Below, one piece after another: positions 44,628-54,246 of a stretch of DNA of 59,906 bases. The stretch is from Candidatus Gemmiger stercorigallinarum. Its GTDB lineage: Bacteria > Bacillota > Clostridia > Oscillospirales > Ruminococcaceae. Position numbers and translations under genes: made by a program. Under the pieces are notes generated by a model that did no database searches, had not been told where the DNA came from, and saw only the letters and a list, made by a program, of their open reading frames with translations. Within the stretch, counting starts at the first letter, position 1; each line of letters begins with the position of its first letter. The DNA lies in assembly GCA_019119495.1 (NCBI GenBank), contig DWWX01000037.1, forward strand, positions 1 to 59,906, read 5' to 3'.

Positions 44628-45920
44628 ATGAAGATCCTTGTTGTTGGCGGCGGCGGGCGTGAACACGCCATCATCCGCGCGCTGAAAAAAAGCCCTGACT
44701 GCTCCGAGATCTGGTGCGCCCCCGGCAACGGCGGCATCAGCTACGACGCCGCCTGCAAGGCCATCCCCGCCACCGATGTGGAGGCCATGGTGGCCTTTGC
44801 CAAGCAGGAAGCCTTCGACTACGTGGTGGTCGCCCAGGACGACCCGCTGGCGCTGGGCATGGTGGACGCCCTGGCTGCGGCGGGCATCCCCGCTTTCGGC
44901 CCCGACAAGGCGGCCGCCCGCATCGAGGCCAGCAAGGTGTTCAGCAAAAACCTGATGAAGCAGTACGGCATCCCCACCGCCGACTACGAGGTGTTTGAGG
45001 ACCCGGCCAAGGTGATGGACTACGTCCGCGCCCGCGGCAAGTACCCGGTGGTCATCAAGGCGGACGGCCTGGCGCTGGGCAAGGGCGTGCTGATCTGCCA
45101 GGACGAGGCCGAGGCCGACGCTGCCGTCCGGGAGATCATGCTGGACAAAAAGTTCGGTGCTTCCGGCAACCGCGTGGTGGTCGAGGAGTTTTTGACCGGC
45201 CCGGAGGTCAGCGTGCTGAGCTTCTGCGACGGCAAAACGCTGAAACCGATGGTCTCCAGCATGGACCACAAGCGGGCGCTGGACGGCGACCAGGGCCTGA
45301 ACACCGGCGGCATGGGCACCGTCGCCCCCAACCCCTACTACACCGCCGAGGTAGCCGACCGCTGCATGAAGGAGATCTTCCTGCCCACGGTGGAGGCCAT
45401 GCAAAAGGAGGGCTGCCCCTTCAAGGGTTGTTTGTACTTTGGCCTGATGCTGACCCCGGACGGTCCCAAGGTCATTGAGTACAACTGCCGTTTCGGCGAC
45501 CCGGAGACCCAGGTGGTGTTGCCGCTTTTGGAGAGCGACCTGCTCAAGATCATGCTGGCCACCACCAACGGCACGCTGGACAAGACCGAGGTCAGGTTCA
45601 GCGCCGGCGCCGCCGCCTGCGTGATTCTGGCCTCCGGCGGCTACCCCCTCGCCTACGAGAAGGGCAAGGAGATCACCGGGCTTGTAAACGGCCAGCTGCC
45701 CGGCAGCGACGCCATCGTCTACCATGCCGGCACCGCCGTCCAGGACGGCAGGCTGGTCACCGCCGGCGGCCGCGTGCTGGGCGTGACCGCCACCGCCGCC
45801 GACCTGCCCGCCGCGCTGGAAAAAGCCTACGCGGCCGCCGACAGCATCCATTTTGACAAACTGCACCGGCGCAGCGACATCGGCGCACGCGCCCTGGCCG
45901 CACTGAAAGCGAGGGAATGA
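44628..45920 (+). CDS. purD: Phosphoribosylamine-glycine ligase
   Basis: GAR synthetase of 430 aa, ATP-grasp. N-terminal MKILVVGGGGREHAII, then KYPVVIKADGLALGKGV (ATP lysine), NTGGMGTVAPNPYY and LMLTPDGPKVIEYNCRFGDPETQ. ATG at 44628, AAAAGGAG upstream. It is separated from the preceding purine genes by a terminator, so it may have its own promoter. It is followed by purL after one base. Confidence 0.97.
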   Translation: MKILVVGGGGREHAIIRALKKSPDCSEIWCAPGNGGISYDAACKAIPATDVEAMVAFAKQEAFDYVVVAQDDPLALGMVDALAAAGIPAFGPDKAAARIEASKVFSKNLMKQYGIPTADYEVFEDPAKVMDYVRARGKYPVVIKADGLALGKGVLICQDEAEADAAVREIMLDKKFGASGNRVVVEEFLTGPEVSVLSFCDGKTLKPMVSSMDHKRALDGDQGLNTGGMGTVAPNPYYTAEVADRCMKEIFLPTVEAMQKEGCPFKGCLYFGLMLTPDGPKVIEYNCRFGDPETQVVLPLLESDLLKIMLATTNGTLDKTEVRFSAGAAACVILASGGYPLAYEKGKEITGLVNGQLPGSDAIVYHAGTAVQDGRLVTAGGRVLGVTATAADLPAALEKAYAAADSIHFDKLHRRSDIGARALAALKARE

Positions 45921-45921
45921 T

Positions 45922-48900
45922 ATGGTATATCGCATTTATGTGGAAAAGAAACACGGCTTTGACGGCGAGGCCCAGGGCCTGCTGCACGAGCTGACCGAAC
46001 TGCTGGGCATCAAATGCCTGACCGGCCTGCGCCTTTTGAACCGCTACGACGTGGAGGGCATCGATAAAGAACTGTTCGACCGCGCCATCCCCACCGTGTT
46101 CAGCGAGCCGCCGGTGGACGTGACCTACACCGCCCTGCCCGAAGCAAAAACGGTGTTTGCCGTGGAGTATCTGCCCGGCCAGTTTGACCAGCGGGCGGAC
46201 TCGGCTTCCCAGTGCATCCAGCTGCTGAGCCAGGGCGAGCGCCCCGACGTGCGCAGCGCCAAGGTCTACCTGCTGGAGGGCGACCTGACTGCTGAGGATC
46301 TGGCTGCCATCAAAAAGTACCTCATCAACCCGGTGGAGGCCCGCGAGGCCAGCCTGGACGAGCGCGAGACGCTGAAGATGGAATTTGCCGTCCCCAGCGA
46401 GGTGGAAACGCTGACCGGCTTTATCCAAATGGACGAGGACGCGCTGGAGGCGTTCCGCAACGAGAAGGGCCTGGCCATGGACCACGCCGACATCGTGTTC
46501 TGCCAGGATTACTTTAAGGGCGAGCGCCGCGACCCCACCATCACCGAGATCCGCGTGATCGACACCTACTGGTCCGACCACTGCCGCCACACCACCTTCG
46601 GCACCATTTTGGACAGCGTGACCATCGACGACGAGATCGTGCAGGCGGCGTTTGACCGTTACATGGCGCTGCGCGGCGAGACCGGCCGCGACAAAAAGCC
46701 CCGCACCCTGATGGACGCCGCCACCATCGGCGCCAAGGCCCTGAAACAGCGGGGCATCCTGAAAAACCTTGACGAGAGCGAGGAGATCAACGCCTGCACC
46801 GTCAAGATCCAGTGCGACGTGGACGGCGAAAAGCAGGACTGGCTGTTTTTGTTCAAGAACGAGACCCACAACCACCCCACCGAGATCGAGCCGTTCGGCG
46901 GCGCGGCCACCTGCATCGGCGGCGCCATCCGCGACCCGCTGTCCGGCCGCAGCTACGTCTACCAGGCCATGCGCGTGACCGGCGCGGGCGACCCGCTGCA
47001 GCCGGTGTCCGAGACGATGGAGGGCAAGCTGCCCCAGCGCAAGATCGTGACCACCGCCGCGGCCGGTTATTCCAGCTACGGCAACCAGATCGGCCTGGCC
47101 ACCGGCCAGGTCAGCGAGCTGTACCATCCCGGCTATGTGGCCAAGCGGATGGAGATCGGCGCGGTGGTGGGCGCCACCCCGGCCAGCCATGTCCGCCGCG
47201 AGACCCCGGCCCCCGGCGACGTCATCATCCTGCTGGGCGGCCGCACCGGCCGCGACGGCATCGGCGGCGCGACCGGTTCCAGCAAGGCGCACAAGCTGTC
47301 CAGCCTGGAGACCTGCGGCGCCGAGGTGCAGAAGGGCAACGCCCCCATCGAGCGCAAACTGCAGCGCCTGTTCCGGCGCGAGGACGCCTGCCGCATGATC
47401 AAACGCTGCAACGACTTTGGCGCGGGCGGCGTGTCGGTTGCCATCGGCGAGCTGGCGGACGGGCTGTCCATCGACCTGAACAAGGTCACCAAGAAATACG
47501 AGGGCCTGGACGGCACCGAGCTGGCCATCAGCGAAAGCCAGGAGCGCATGGCCGTGGCGGTGGCCGCCAAGGACGCCGACGCCTTTATCGCGCTGGCCAA
47601 CGCCGAAAACCTGGAAGCCACCGTGGTCGCCACCGTCACCGAGGAAAAGCGGATGCGGGAATACTGGAACGGCAAGGCCATCGTGGACCTTTCCCGCGAG
47701 TTTTTGTCCTCCAACGGCGCCGAGCGCCACGCCGACGCCCACATTCTGCCCGGCCGCGTCTGGCAGCCCCAGTGGGCCGGCAATACCTTTGCGGAAAAGA
47801 TGGAGTCGCTGGTCACCGACCTGAACGTCTGCAGCCAGAAGGGCCTGGGCGAGCGGTTTGACTCCACCATCGGCGCGGCCACCGTGCTGATGCCCTACGG
47901 CGGCAAGTACCAGCTGACCCCCACCATGGCCATGGCCGCCAAGCTGCCGGTGGACGGCGAGACCACCACCTGCAGCGGCATGGCCTGGGGCTTTAACCCC
48001 TATCTGACCGAGGCCGACCCCTACCGCGGCGCATTTATGGCCGTGGTGGAAAGCGTGACCAAGATGGTCTGCGCCGGGTTCCGGCACAAGGACCTGTACC
48101 TGACCTTCCAGGAATATTTTGAACACATGGGCGCCCAGCCGGAACGCTGGGGCAAGCCGCTGGCCGCGCTGCTGGGCGCACTGGATGCCCAGATGGGCCT
48201 GGGCATCGCCTCCATCGGCGGCAAGGACAGCATGTCCGGCAGCTTTGAGGGGCTGGACGTGCCCCCCACGCTGGTCAGCTTTGCCACCGCCATCGGCGAT
48301 ACCCGCAGCGTTGTCAGCGCCGAGTTCAAGAAGGCGAACAGCGCCGTGGTCGTCCTGAAACCCCAGTACAAAAACGGCCTGCCCACCGTGTCCAGCCTGC
48401 TGGCCAACTACTTCATCGTGGAGCAGATGATCGACGAGGGCAAGGTCCTGGCCGCGGCCACCCCGGGCTACGGCGGCATTGCCGAGGCCCTGTTCAAGAT
48501 GTGCGTGGGCAACCATGTGGGCCTGAACCTGAGCGACAAGGTGACCATGCAGGAGCTGTTCAGCCCCTGCTACGGCGCCATCATTCTGGAACTGCTGGAC
48601 GCCTCTGCCGGCGAGTTTTTGGGCTTTACCACCGTGGATTACGCCATCACCATCGGGGACCAGGCCGCCGACATGGAGCGCCTGCAGGACCTGTGGGAGG
48701 CAAAGCTGGAGCCGGTGTTCCCCTACCGCGGCAAAGGCGATGCCGTTGAGGCGCTGACCTGCCAGTGCCAGAGCCGTGTGGCCCCCGCGGTGCGGCTGGC
48801 CACGCCGAAAGTGATCATCCCGGTGTTCCCCGGCACCAACTGCGAGTACGACACCGCCCGCGCCTTCCGCCGCGCCGGCGCCGACCCGCAGGTGCTGGTT

Positions 48901-49602
48901 TTGAAGAACCTGACCCCCGCCGATGTGGCCGAGAGCTGCGAGGCGCTGGTCAAGGCCATCGACGAGGCGCAGATCCTGATGCTGCCGGGCGGTTTTTCCG
49001 GCGGCGACGAGCCGGACGGCAGCGCCAAGTTCATCACCGCGTTCTTCCGCGCGCCGGCGGTGGCCGATGCGGTCAACCGCCTGCTGAACCAGCGGGACGG
49101 CCTGGCTTTGGGCATCTGCAACGGCTTCCAGGCGCTGATCAAGCTGGGGCTTGTGCCCTACGGCGAGATCCGGCCCATCACCAAGGATGACCCGACGCTG
49201 ACCTTCAACACCATCGGCCGCCACCAGAGCATGCTGGTGCGCACCCGCGTGGCCTCCAACAAGAGTCCCTGGCTGTCGGAGTGCGACGTGAACGACGAGC
49301 ACCTGATCGCCATCAGCCACGGCGAGGGCCGCTTTGTGTGCAGCGACAGCCTGCTGAACCAGCTGATCGCCAACGGCCAGATCGCCACCCAGTATGTGGA
49401 CCTGACCTGCACCCCCACCATGGACCTGCGCTACAATCCCAACGGCAGCGTGCTGGCCATCGAGGGCATCACCAGCCCGGACGGCCGCGTGCTGGGCAAG
49501 ATGGGCCACAGCGAGCGCAGCGGCGACGAGCTGTACAAAAATGTCGGCGGCGACAAGTACCAGCCGCTGTTTGAGGGCGGCGTGAACTACTTCAAGCTGT
49601 AA
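45922..49602 (+). CDS. purL: Phosphoribosylformylglycinamidine synthase, fused synthetase and glutaminase
   Basis: A 1226-aa single-chain enzyme, FGAR to FGAM. The PurL-type synthetase part includes DTYWSDHCRHTTFGT, FKNETHNHPTEIEPFGGAAT and GVSVAIGELADGLSIDL. The C-terminal ~260 residues are a class-I glutaminase (PurQ-like) with IIPVFPGTNCEYDTARAF, MLPGGFSGGDEPDGSA and the catalytic cysteine in LGICNGFQAL. This is the large PurL form of clostridia, so separate purS and purQ are not needed. Directly follows purD. Confidence 0.97.
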   Translation: MVYRIYVEKKHGFDGEAQGLLHELTELLGIKCLTGLRLLNRYDVEGIDKELFDRAIPTVFSEPPVDVTYTALPEAKTVFAVEYLPGQFDQRADSASQCIQLLSQGERPDVRSAKVYLLEGDLTAEDLAAIKKYLINPVEAREASLDERETLKMEFAVPSEVETLTGFIQMDEDALEAFRNEKGLAMDHADIVFCQDYFKGERRDPTITEIRVIDTYWSDHCRHTTFGTILDSVTIDDEIVQAAFDRYMALRGETGRDKKPRTLMDAATIGAKALKQRGILKNLDESEEINACTVKIQCDVDGEKQDWLFLFKNETHNHPTEIEPFGGAATCIGGAIRDPLSGRSYVYQAMRVTGAGDPLQPVSETMEGKLPQRKIVTTAAAGYSSYGNQIGLATGQVSELYHPGYVAKRMEIGAVVGATPASHVRRETPAPGDVIILLGGRTGRDGIGGATGSSKAHKLSSLETCGAEVQKGNAPIERKLQRLFRREDACRMIKRCNDFGAGGVSVAIGELADGLSIDLNKVTKKYEGLDGTELAISESQERMAVAVAAKDADAFIALANAENLEATVVATVTEEKRMREYWNGKAIVDLSREFLSSNGAERHADAHILPGRVWQPQWAGNTFAEKMESLVTDLNVCSQKGLGERFDSTIGAATVLMPYGGKYQLTPTMAMAAKLPVDGETTTCSGMAWGFNPYLTEADPYRGAFMAVVESVTKMVCAGFRHKDLYLTFQEYFEHMGAQPERWGKPLAALLGALDAQMGLGIASIGGKDSMSGSFEGLDVPPTLVSFATAIGDTRSVVSAEFKKANSAVVVLKPQYKNGLPTVSSLLANYFIVEQMIDEGKVLAAATPGYGGIAEALFKMCVGNHVGLNLSDKVTMQELFSPCYGAIILELLDASAGEFLGFTTVDYAITIGDQAADMERLQDLWEAKLEPVFPYRGKGDAVEALTCQCQSRVAPAVRLATPKVIIPVFPGTNCEYDTARAFRRAGADPQVLVLKNLTPADVAESCEALVKAIDEAQILMLPGGFSGGDEPDGSAKFITAFFRAPAVADAVNRLLNQRDGLALGICNGFQALIKLGLVPYGEIRPITKDDPTLTFNTIGRHQSMLVRTRVASNKSPWLSECDVNDEHLIAISHGEGRFVCSDSLLNQLIANGQIATQYVDLTCTPTMDLRYNPNGSVLAIEGITSPDGRVLGKMGHSERSGDELYKNVGGDKYQPLFEGGVNYFKL

Positions 49603-49958
49603 TAGTCGCTGTGTGCCCGCCTTCCGCGAGGGGCGTTCCCCTTCTCGGCTCCCCTGTAAGGGGAGCTGGCCGCAAAGCGGACTAAAGGGTGCATTGCCGC
49701 CTTGCGGCGGAAGTATCCCCTCCCCCGCAAACAGGCAGGCAGCGTCCCGGCAGGATACCGGTCCGGCAAAGTGCCGCACCCCTCCGGCTGTGCCCGGCGG
49801 CACAGCCACCTCCCCTTGCAGGGGAGGCTTTTGGGGAAGCGGCACCCCGGCGGTTTTCCCAAAAAGGGAAAAGTTTCCGCCAGTATCCGTTCTGTTTCCC
49901 CGCCGCCTGAAATGCTTTTGTACGCGCCATTCCTTACCAAAAAGAAAGAGGTAAATCT
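49603..49958. other. Intergenic region between purL and purB
   Basis: No gene. It is largely taken up by the inverted-repeat element at 49653-49832, followed by about 100 bp holding AAAGAAAGAGG, the purB ribosome site. Confidence 0.8.
49653..49832. repeat. MITE-like element with inverted, self-palindromic ends
   Basis: The left end has CTCCCCTGTAAGGGGAG then CTGGC, a small GCCGC..GCGG hairpin and GGGTGC. The right end carries the inverse: GCACCC, a GGCTGTGCC/GGCACAGCC hairpin, CCACCTCCCCTTGCAGGGG. Each end is itself a hairpin and the two ends are inverted copies of each other. I have the impression that such units are scattered through related genomes, but cannot check. Confidence 0.7.
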
Positions 49959-51392
49959 ATGCCGCACGACCGTTATATCTCCCCCTTCTCCACCCGGTAC
50001 GCCTCGGACGAGATGCAGTTTTTGTTCTCGGACGACAAAAAGTTCCGCACCTGGCGCCGGCTGTGGATCGCACTGGCCAGGGCCGAGCAGCGCCAGGGCC
50101 TGGACATCACCGACGAGCAGATCGCCGAGCTGGAAGCCCACAAGGACGACGTGAACTACGAGGAGGCCGCCGCCCGCGAAAAACTGGTCCGCCACGATGT
50201 GATGAGCCATGTTTACGCCTACGGCCTGCAGTGCCCCCACGCCAAGGGCATCATCCACTTGGGCGCCACCAGCTGCTATGTGGGCGACAACACCGACGTC
50301 ATCATCATGCGGGACGCGTTGCAGCTGGTGCGCAAAAAGCTGATCGGCGTGCTGGCCAACCTGGCCGGCTTTGCCCGCCAGTACAAGGACATGCCCTGCC
50401 TGGCCTACACCCATTGCCAGCCCGCCCAGCTGACCACCGTGGGCAAGCGCGCCACCCTGTGGATGAACGAGCTGTACATGGACCTGTGCGAGATCGACCA
50501 CCAGATCAGCGAGCTGGCGCTGCGGGGCGTCAAGGGCACCACCGGCACCCAGGCCAGCTTTATGGAGCTGTTCGGCGGCGATTCCGCCAAGGTGAAGGCT
50601 GTGGAGGCCGACGTCTGCGCCCAGATGGGCTTTGATAAAGTCGTTCCCGTCTGCGGCCAGACCTACAGCCGCAAGGTGGACTACAACGTGCTGTCGGTGC
50701 TGGGCGGCCTTGCCCAGAGCGCCATGAAGATGGCCACCGACATCCGCCTGCTGGCCAACTTTAAGGAGATGGAGGAGCCGTTTGAGAAAAACCAGATCGG
50801 TTCCTCGGCCATGCCCTACAAGCGCAACCCCATGCGGTGCGAGCGCATCTGCGCGCTGGCCCGCTACCTGATGATCGACGTGCTGAACCCGGCCATGACC
50901 GCCGGCACCCAGTGGTTTGAGCGCACGCTGGACGACAGCGCCAACAAGCGCATCGCCATGGCCGAAGGCTTCCTGGCTGCCGATGCCATCCTGAACATCC
51001 TGCTGAACGTCTCGGACGGGCTGGTGGTCTACCCCAAGGTCGTGCGCAGCCGCGTGATGGCCGAGCTGCCCTTTATGGCCAGCGAGAACATCATGATGAA
51101 GGCCGTCAAAAAGGGCGGCGACCGGCAGGAGCTGCACGAGCGCCTGCGGGAGCACGCCGTGGCTGCCGCCGCGGTGGTCAAGCAGGAGGGCCTGCCCAAC
51201 GACATGATCTCCCGCGTGGAGGCCGACCCCGCCTTTGGCCTGACCCGCGAGGAGATCGAGGCCGAACTGGCGCCCGAAGCCTTTACCGGCCGCGCGCCTG
51301 AACAGGTGGAGGAATACCTGCGTGATGTGATCCAGCCCGTGCTGGACGCCAACCCGGAGGATGTGGGCCAGAAGGCGGAGCTGAGCGTCTAA
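49959..51392 (+). CDS. purB: Adenylosuccinate lyase
   Basis: A 477-aa lyase acting twice in purine synthesis (SAICAR to AICAR; adenylosuccinate to AMP). Family signature EKNQIGSSAMPYKRNPMRCE (about residues 274-293), with ATSCYVGDNTD and GTTGTQASF carrying catalytic residues. N-terminal YISPFSTRYASDEMQFLF is typical. Last gene of the purine run. Confidence 0.97.
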   Translation: MPHDRYISPFSTRYASDEMQFLFSDDKKFRTWRRLWIALARAEQRQGLDITDEQIAELEAHKDDVNYEEAAAREKLVRHDVMSHVYAYGLQCPHAKGIIHLGATSCYVGDNTDVIIMRDALQLVRKKLIGVLANLAGFARQYKDMPCLAYTHCQPAQLTTVGKRATLWMNELYMDLCEIDHQISELALRGVKGTTGTQASFMELFGGDSAKVKAVEADVCAQMGFDKVVPVCGQTYSRKVDYNVLSVLGGLAQSAMKMATDIRLLANFKEMEEPFEKNQIGSSAMPYKRNPMRCERICALARYLMIDVLNPAMTAGTQWFERTLDDSANKRIAMAEGFLAADAILNILLNVSDGLVVYPKVVRSRVMAELPFMASENIMMKAVKKGGDRQELHERLREHAVAAAAVVKQEGLPNDMISRVEADPAFGLTREEIEAELAPEAFTGRAPEQVEEYLRDVIQPVLDANPEDVGQKAELSV

Positions 51393-51453
51393 TCGCTCCC
51401 GTGTTCCCGCCGCAGCGTTTGAACGCACTGCGGCCGTCCATCCAATAATTTCA

Positions 51454-51526
51454 GGCGGCGCATGGCTGCGGGCGTCCTGCCGGCATTTCTGATAGCCGGG
51501 CCAGGCGCCAGCCATGCGCCGCTTTT
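51454..51526 (+). terminator. Terminator of the purine run
   Basis: GCGGCGCATGGCTG pairs with CAGCCATGCGCCGC, with an inner loop of about 40 nt, followed by TTTTG. Confidence 0.85.
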
Positions 51527-51587
51527 GTATGCCATCGTCCCCGTTTGGGCGTCGTCATCGTATCTATCAAAACCGGAGGTTTCTTCC

Positions 51588-52178
51588 ATGCTGCAAAGAC
51601 GTCCTTCTTCCCTTGCCACCATGCTGGGCATTGTGGTGCTGGTGGCGGTGGTTCTGGTGCTGCTGATGCAGCCCGGCCGCAAGCCGGTCCAGCCCGCCGA
51701 CTTTGCCGCCCTGTCCGACGATGCTTCCTGCACCGCCAAGGCGTCCTCTACGGGGGACGGTTTCACCATGACCATTGACCTGGGTGATCCGGATTTCGGC
51801 GTAGGAGTAGGACAGACTGTCTATGAGGGCAGCTACGGCAGCATCGTCCTGGCAGAGGTGACCGACGTGACGGAAAGCGGCTGCACCCTGCACTTTACCG
51901 CATCCGGCGGTTCCGGCAGCGACGGCAAAGCCTGCCTGGTATCAGGGGCAGTCCCCGGTGAGGACGGCAGCCTTCTCACCGCAGAGGCAAGCACCGAACC
52001 GGAAGAATACAGCGCCGTTTTTGGTGCTGACGCCGCCTTTACCTCCACCGGGAACACCTTTTCCCTTGTGCTCACGGCAGACGTTGACGGAAATGCGGCC
52101 ACCCCGGAGGCCGCTTCCCGCCTGGTAACGCTCACTCTGCGCAACCTGCCGCAGATCGTATTTACCGCACAAGAGTAA
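51588..52178 (+). CDS. Membrane-anchored exported protein of unknown function
   Basis: A 196-aa protein with a short basic head (MLQRRPSSLA), one membrane helix TMLGIVVLVAVVLVLLM (about 11-27), and an extracytoplasmic domain rich in Thr, Ser and Gly, predicted beta strands. No lipobox cysteine and no recognisable domain. ATG at 51588 with GGAGG 8 nt upstream. Stands between the purine terminator and a convergent terminator, so it is transcribed alone. Confidence 0.75.
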   Translation: MLQRRPSSLATMLGIVVLVAVVLVLLMQPGRKPVQPADFAALSDDASCTAKASSTGDGFTMTIDLGDPDFGVGVGQTVYEGSYGSIVLAEVTDVTESGCTLHFTASGGSGSDGKACLVSGAVPGEDGSLLTAEASTEPEEYSAVFGADAAFTSTGNTFSLVLTADVDGNAATPEAASRLVTLTLRNLPQIVFTAQE

Positions 52179-52202
52179 GCAATTTCCCGCAAAACGCCAT
52201 AC

Positions 52203-52252
52203 AAAAAAGCCTCCCGGCAAAGGTCTGCGTTGACCCTGCCGGGAGGCTTTCT
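52203..52252. terminator. Bidirectional terminator
   Basis: AAAGCCTCCCGGCA pairs with TGCCGGGAGGCTTT; A/T runs on both sides serve the converging genes at 51588 and 52263. Confidence 0.92.
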
Positions 52253-52262
52253 ATTTTGCGAT

Positions 52263-52622
52263 TTATTGGGGCGGCGGTGTTTTGCGGCGTTTGTATGCCA
52301 GGAACTCGGCAACAACACCGGCAAGGATCAGCACCAGAAAGACACCGGTCCAGATGATCCACAGGTTATCGTAACCAAGGGTGGAATCCCACCGGAAAAC
52401 GCTGCCTGCCACAAAACCAAGGATATACCCTGCCGCCGTCAGAGCGGGCAGACGCTTTGCCCCCAGGATGATCCCGGACAGGGCAATGATCACCGCGCCG
52501 GCAGCAAACAGGTCCAGCGGCCATTCCTTCATGCCATGGAAAAAGAGCAGCGGAAACCGCATCACCAGAAATGCCCCCGCCAGCACTGCCAACGAGACCA
52601 GGCCGACCATCCGAGATTTCAT
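52263..52622 (-). CDS. Small polytopic membrane protein
   Basis: A 119-aa protein with four predicted helices: VGLVSLAVLAGAFLVMRFPL, LFAAGAVIIALSGIILGA, LTAAGYILGFVAGSVF and LWIIWTGVFLVLILAGVVAEF. A basic C-terminus (KRRKTPPPQ) points to a cytoplasmic end. Start at 52622 with GGAGGTG upstream; a longer frame exists without a ribosome site. No family recognised. Confidence 0.72.
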   Translation of the reverse strand: MKSRMVGLVSLAVLAGAFLVMRFPLLFFHGMKEWPLDLFAAGAVIIALSGIILGAKRLPALTAAGYILGFVAGSVFRWDSTLGYDNLWIIWTGVFLVLILAGVVAEFLAYKRRKTPPPQ

Positions 52623-52754
52623 CCCGTTCACCTCCAGAATATTCCAAAAATCTGCGGTTCCTTTTATCGGAGCCACGCAGAAAGGCATTCCTTTCAGTTA
52701 CAGTGTAGCATACGGCGACACCGGGAACAAGTGGACGGCTGCACGTTTTTTCAC

Positions 52755-52798
52755 GCAAAAAAGCCAAGGCAGCTTTCCGGGCGGAAAACTGCCTTGGC
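52755..52798 (-). terminator. Terminator of the ECF sigma operon
   Basis: Read on the minus strand, GCCAAGGCAG pairs with CTGCCTTGGC, followed by TTTTTTG; it ends the transcript of the gene at 52853. Confidence 0.88.
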
Positions 52799-52852
52799 GG
52801 AGACTTTTCTTGCTGGAGCAGGATGTGGTGTTTCCTCCCCTGCCTTGCATTT

Positions 52853-53629
52853 TCAGGACACGGCGATACTGTCGGCGGCCACCACGCCGGACTCGGCCAG
52901 ACGGTCCAGGCCCTCCTCATAACTGGGAGCGGTAGCATCGGTGAGGGTCAGGTCATAGTAGGCAAAGTCATACCCTGCGGCGGTCAGCACCCTCTTGAGG
53001 TCGGCCAGCACGGTGTCCACATCCGCCTGGGTGGGGGTGGTGGGCCAGACGCCGGTGACGCTCAATTTTGTGGGAATTTTTTGCAACAGGGATTTGTCAA
53101 AGGGTGCATCCAGGGGAAGCAGCTCGGCGTATTCCTGGGGCATTACGCTGCTGTCCTCGGTATATCCCAGCTGGATATAGCAGCTGCGCTGTTCTGCGCC
53201 GTAGTTCCCCGCAAACTGATACTGGGGCAGTTCCTTTTGCAGCACTTCCTCCACAGCGGCGGCAGCTTCCTCGCCCATGCGGTATGCGGTGTTCCAGCGG
53301 CGCTCCACCATCTGTTCGTGGCGGGATAAGCCGTCCATACCGCCCTCATCGCTGGTGAACAGCCAGAATTTGGTGGTCACGTCAAAGCGGGTGTCCTGGC
53401 TCTGTTCCGACTGCACCCAGGTGCCGTAGGTCCAGAACGAACCGCTGTCCTCACTCTCCACCGTAAAGGTCTGGCCGGGATAGAGTTTCTCCGCATAGGC
53501 GATGGCGCGGGAGTTGGCCCAGGCGCGGCTGACGGGATCGCCGTAGATGGCGTCCGCCGCCAGAAGCATGGCAAGAATCAGCAGCACGGCCACGATTCCG
53601 GCCGCAATGCGTTTGGTATGTGTTTTCAT
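52853..53629 (-). CDS. Exported protein encoded with an ECF sigma/anti-sigma pair
   Basis: A 258-aa protein: basic MKTHTKR, membrane or signal helix IAAGIVAVLLILAMLLAAD (about 8-26), then an extracytoplasmic domain (about 230 aa) containing WVQSEQSQDTRFDVTTKFW and a C-terminal segment reminiscent of YfjL-like exported proteins. Overlaps the anti-sigma gene by 4 bp, so it is the third gene of the sigma operon and possibly an accessory sensor or target. No catalytic motif seen. Confidence 0.72.
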   Translation of the reverse strand: MKTHTKRIAAGIVAVLLILAMLLAADAIYGDPVSRAWANSRAIAYAEKLYPGQTFTVESEDSGSFWTYGTWVQSEQSQDTRFDVTTKFWLFTSDEGGMDGLSRHEQMVERRWNTAYRMGEEAAAAVEEVLQKELPQYQFAGNYGAEQRSCYIQLGYTEDSSVMPQEYAELLPLDAPFDKSLLQKIPTKLSVTGVWPTTPTQADVDTVLADLKRVLTAAGYDFAYYDLTLTDATAPSYEEGLDRLAESGVVAADSIAVS

Positions 53630-54246
53630 TGTTTCTTCCCCTTTCCTTTCACAGCGTAGCGCAGCAGCGACGCGGTCAATGCGCCCACCAGGCAGATGAC
53701 CGCCAGCAGTGAGGCAGGCATCCAGACGCCCTGAAAATAGCTGAACAGTGCGCTGGCCGGTGTGGTGTAGTCCATCATGGTAAACAGGCTGGGCAGACTC
53801 TGGATGGGCACGATAGCCGCTGCCAGAATAGGCACCAGCTTCCAGATGCCGTCGTCAAACCAGCGGGCAATGCCGCAGGTCAGCGGGAAGATGACAAAGA
53901 CCAGGCCGATGGCGCGGCCGCTGCCCATGATGGCCATGCCCAACAGCAGGCCGATCACCACAACGATCAGCAGCCACAGCGAAACACGGGCCTTGACCTT
54001 GTGCAGCACGGCACTGTCATCGGGCTGGGCCGCAGGGGCGGGACCTTGTGTGCTCAGCGCTTCCCAGAGCGTGCGGCAATCCTCGCATTCGTCCAGGTGA
54101 GCCCGGACCATGGCCTCACTTTCGGGGCTGGCGACGCCGTCGCGCACCAGCGGCATCAGGTCCTGTACCACGCCGCAGGAGACAGGCGGCGCGGCGGCCG
54201 CCGGGGGTTCGGTTTTGGGGGTGATGGGCAGGTCATTCGCGTTCAT
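53626..54246 (-). CDS. Anti-sigma factor with zinc-finger (zf-HC2) head
   Basis: A 206-aa membrane protein. The cytoplasmic N-terminus has the HxxxCxxC motif AHLDECEDC (around residues 49-57) with an upstream Cys24 (VSCGVVQDLMPLVRDG), the zf-HC2 anti-sigma domain. Four hydrophobic segments follow, starting LWLLIVVVIGLLLGMAIMG. It should hold the co-encoded sigma factor inactive until a signal. Overlaps the sigma gene by 14 bp. Confidence 0.9.
   Translation of the reverse strand: MNANDLPITPKTEPPAAAAPPVSCGVVQDLMPLVRDGVASPESEAMVRAHLDECEDCRTLWEALSTQGPAPAAQPDDSAVLHKVKARVSLWLLIVVVIGLLLGMAIMGSGRAIGLVFVIFPLTCGIARWFDDGIWKLVPILAAAIVPIQSLPSLFTMMDYTTPASALFSYFQGVWMPASLLAVICLVGALTASLLRYAVKGKGKKQ

Noticed and set aside
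45757-49845. 1362-codon minus-strand frame opposite purL
   Set aside because: Shadow of purL. Length alone is explained by the GC bias at third positions.
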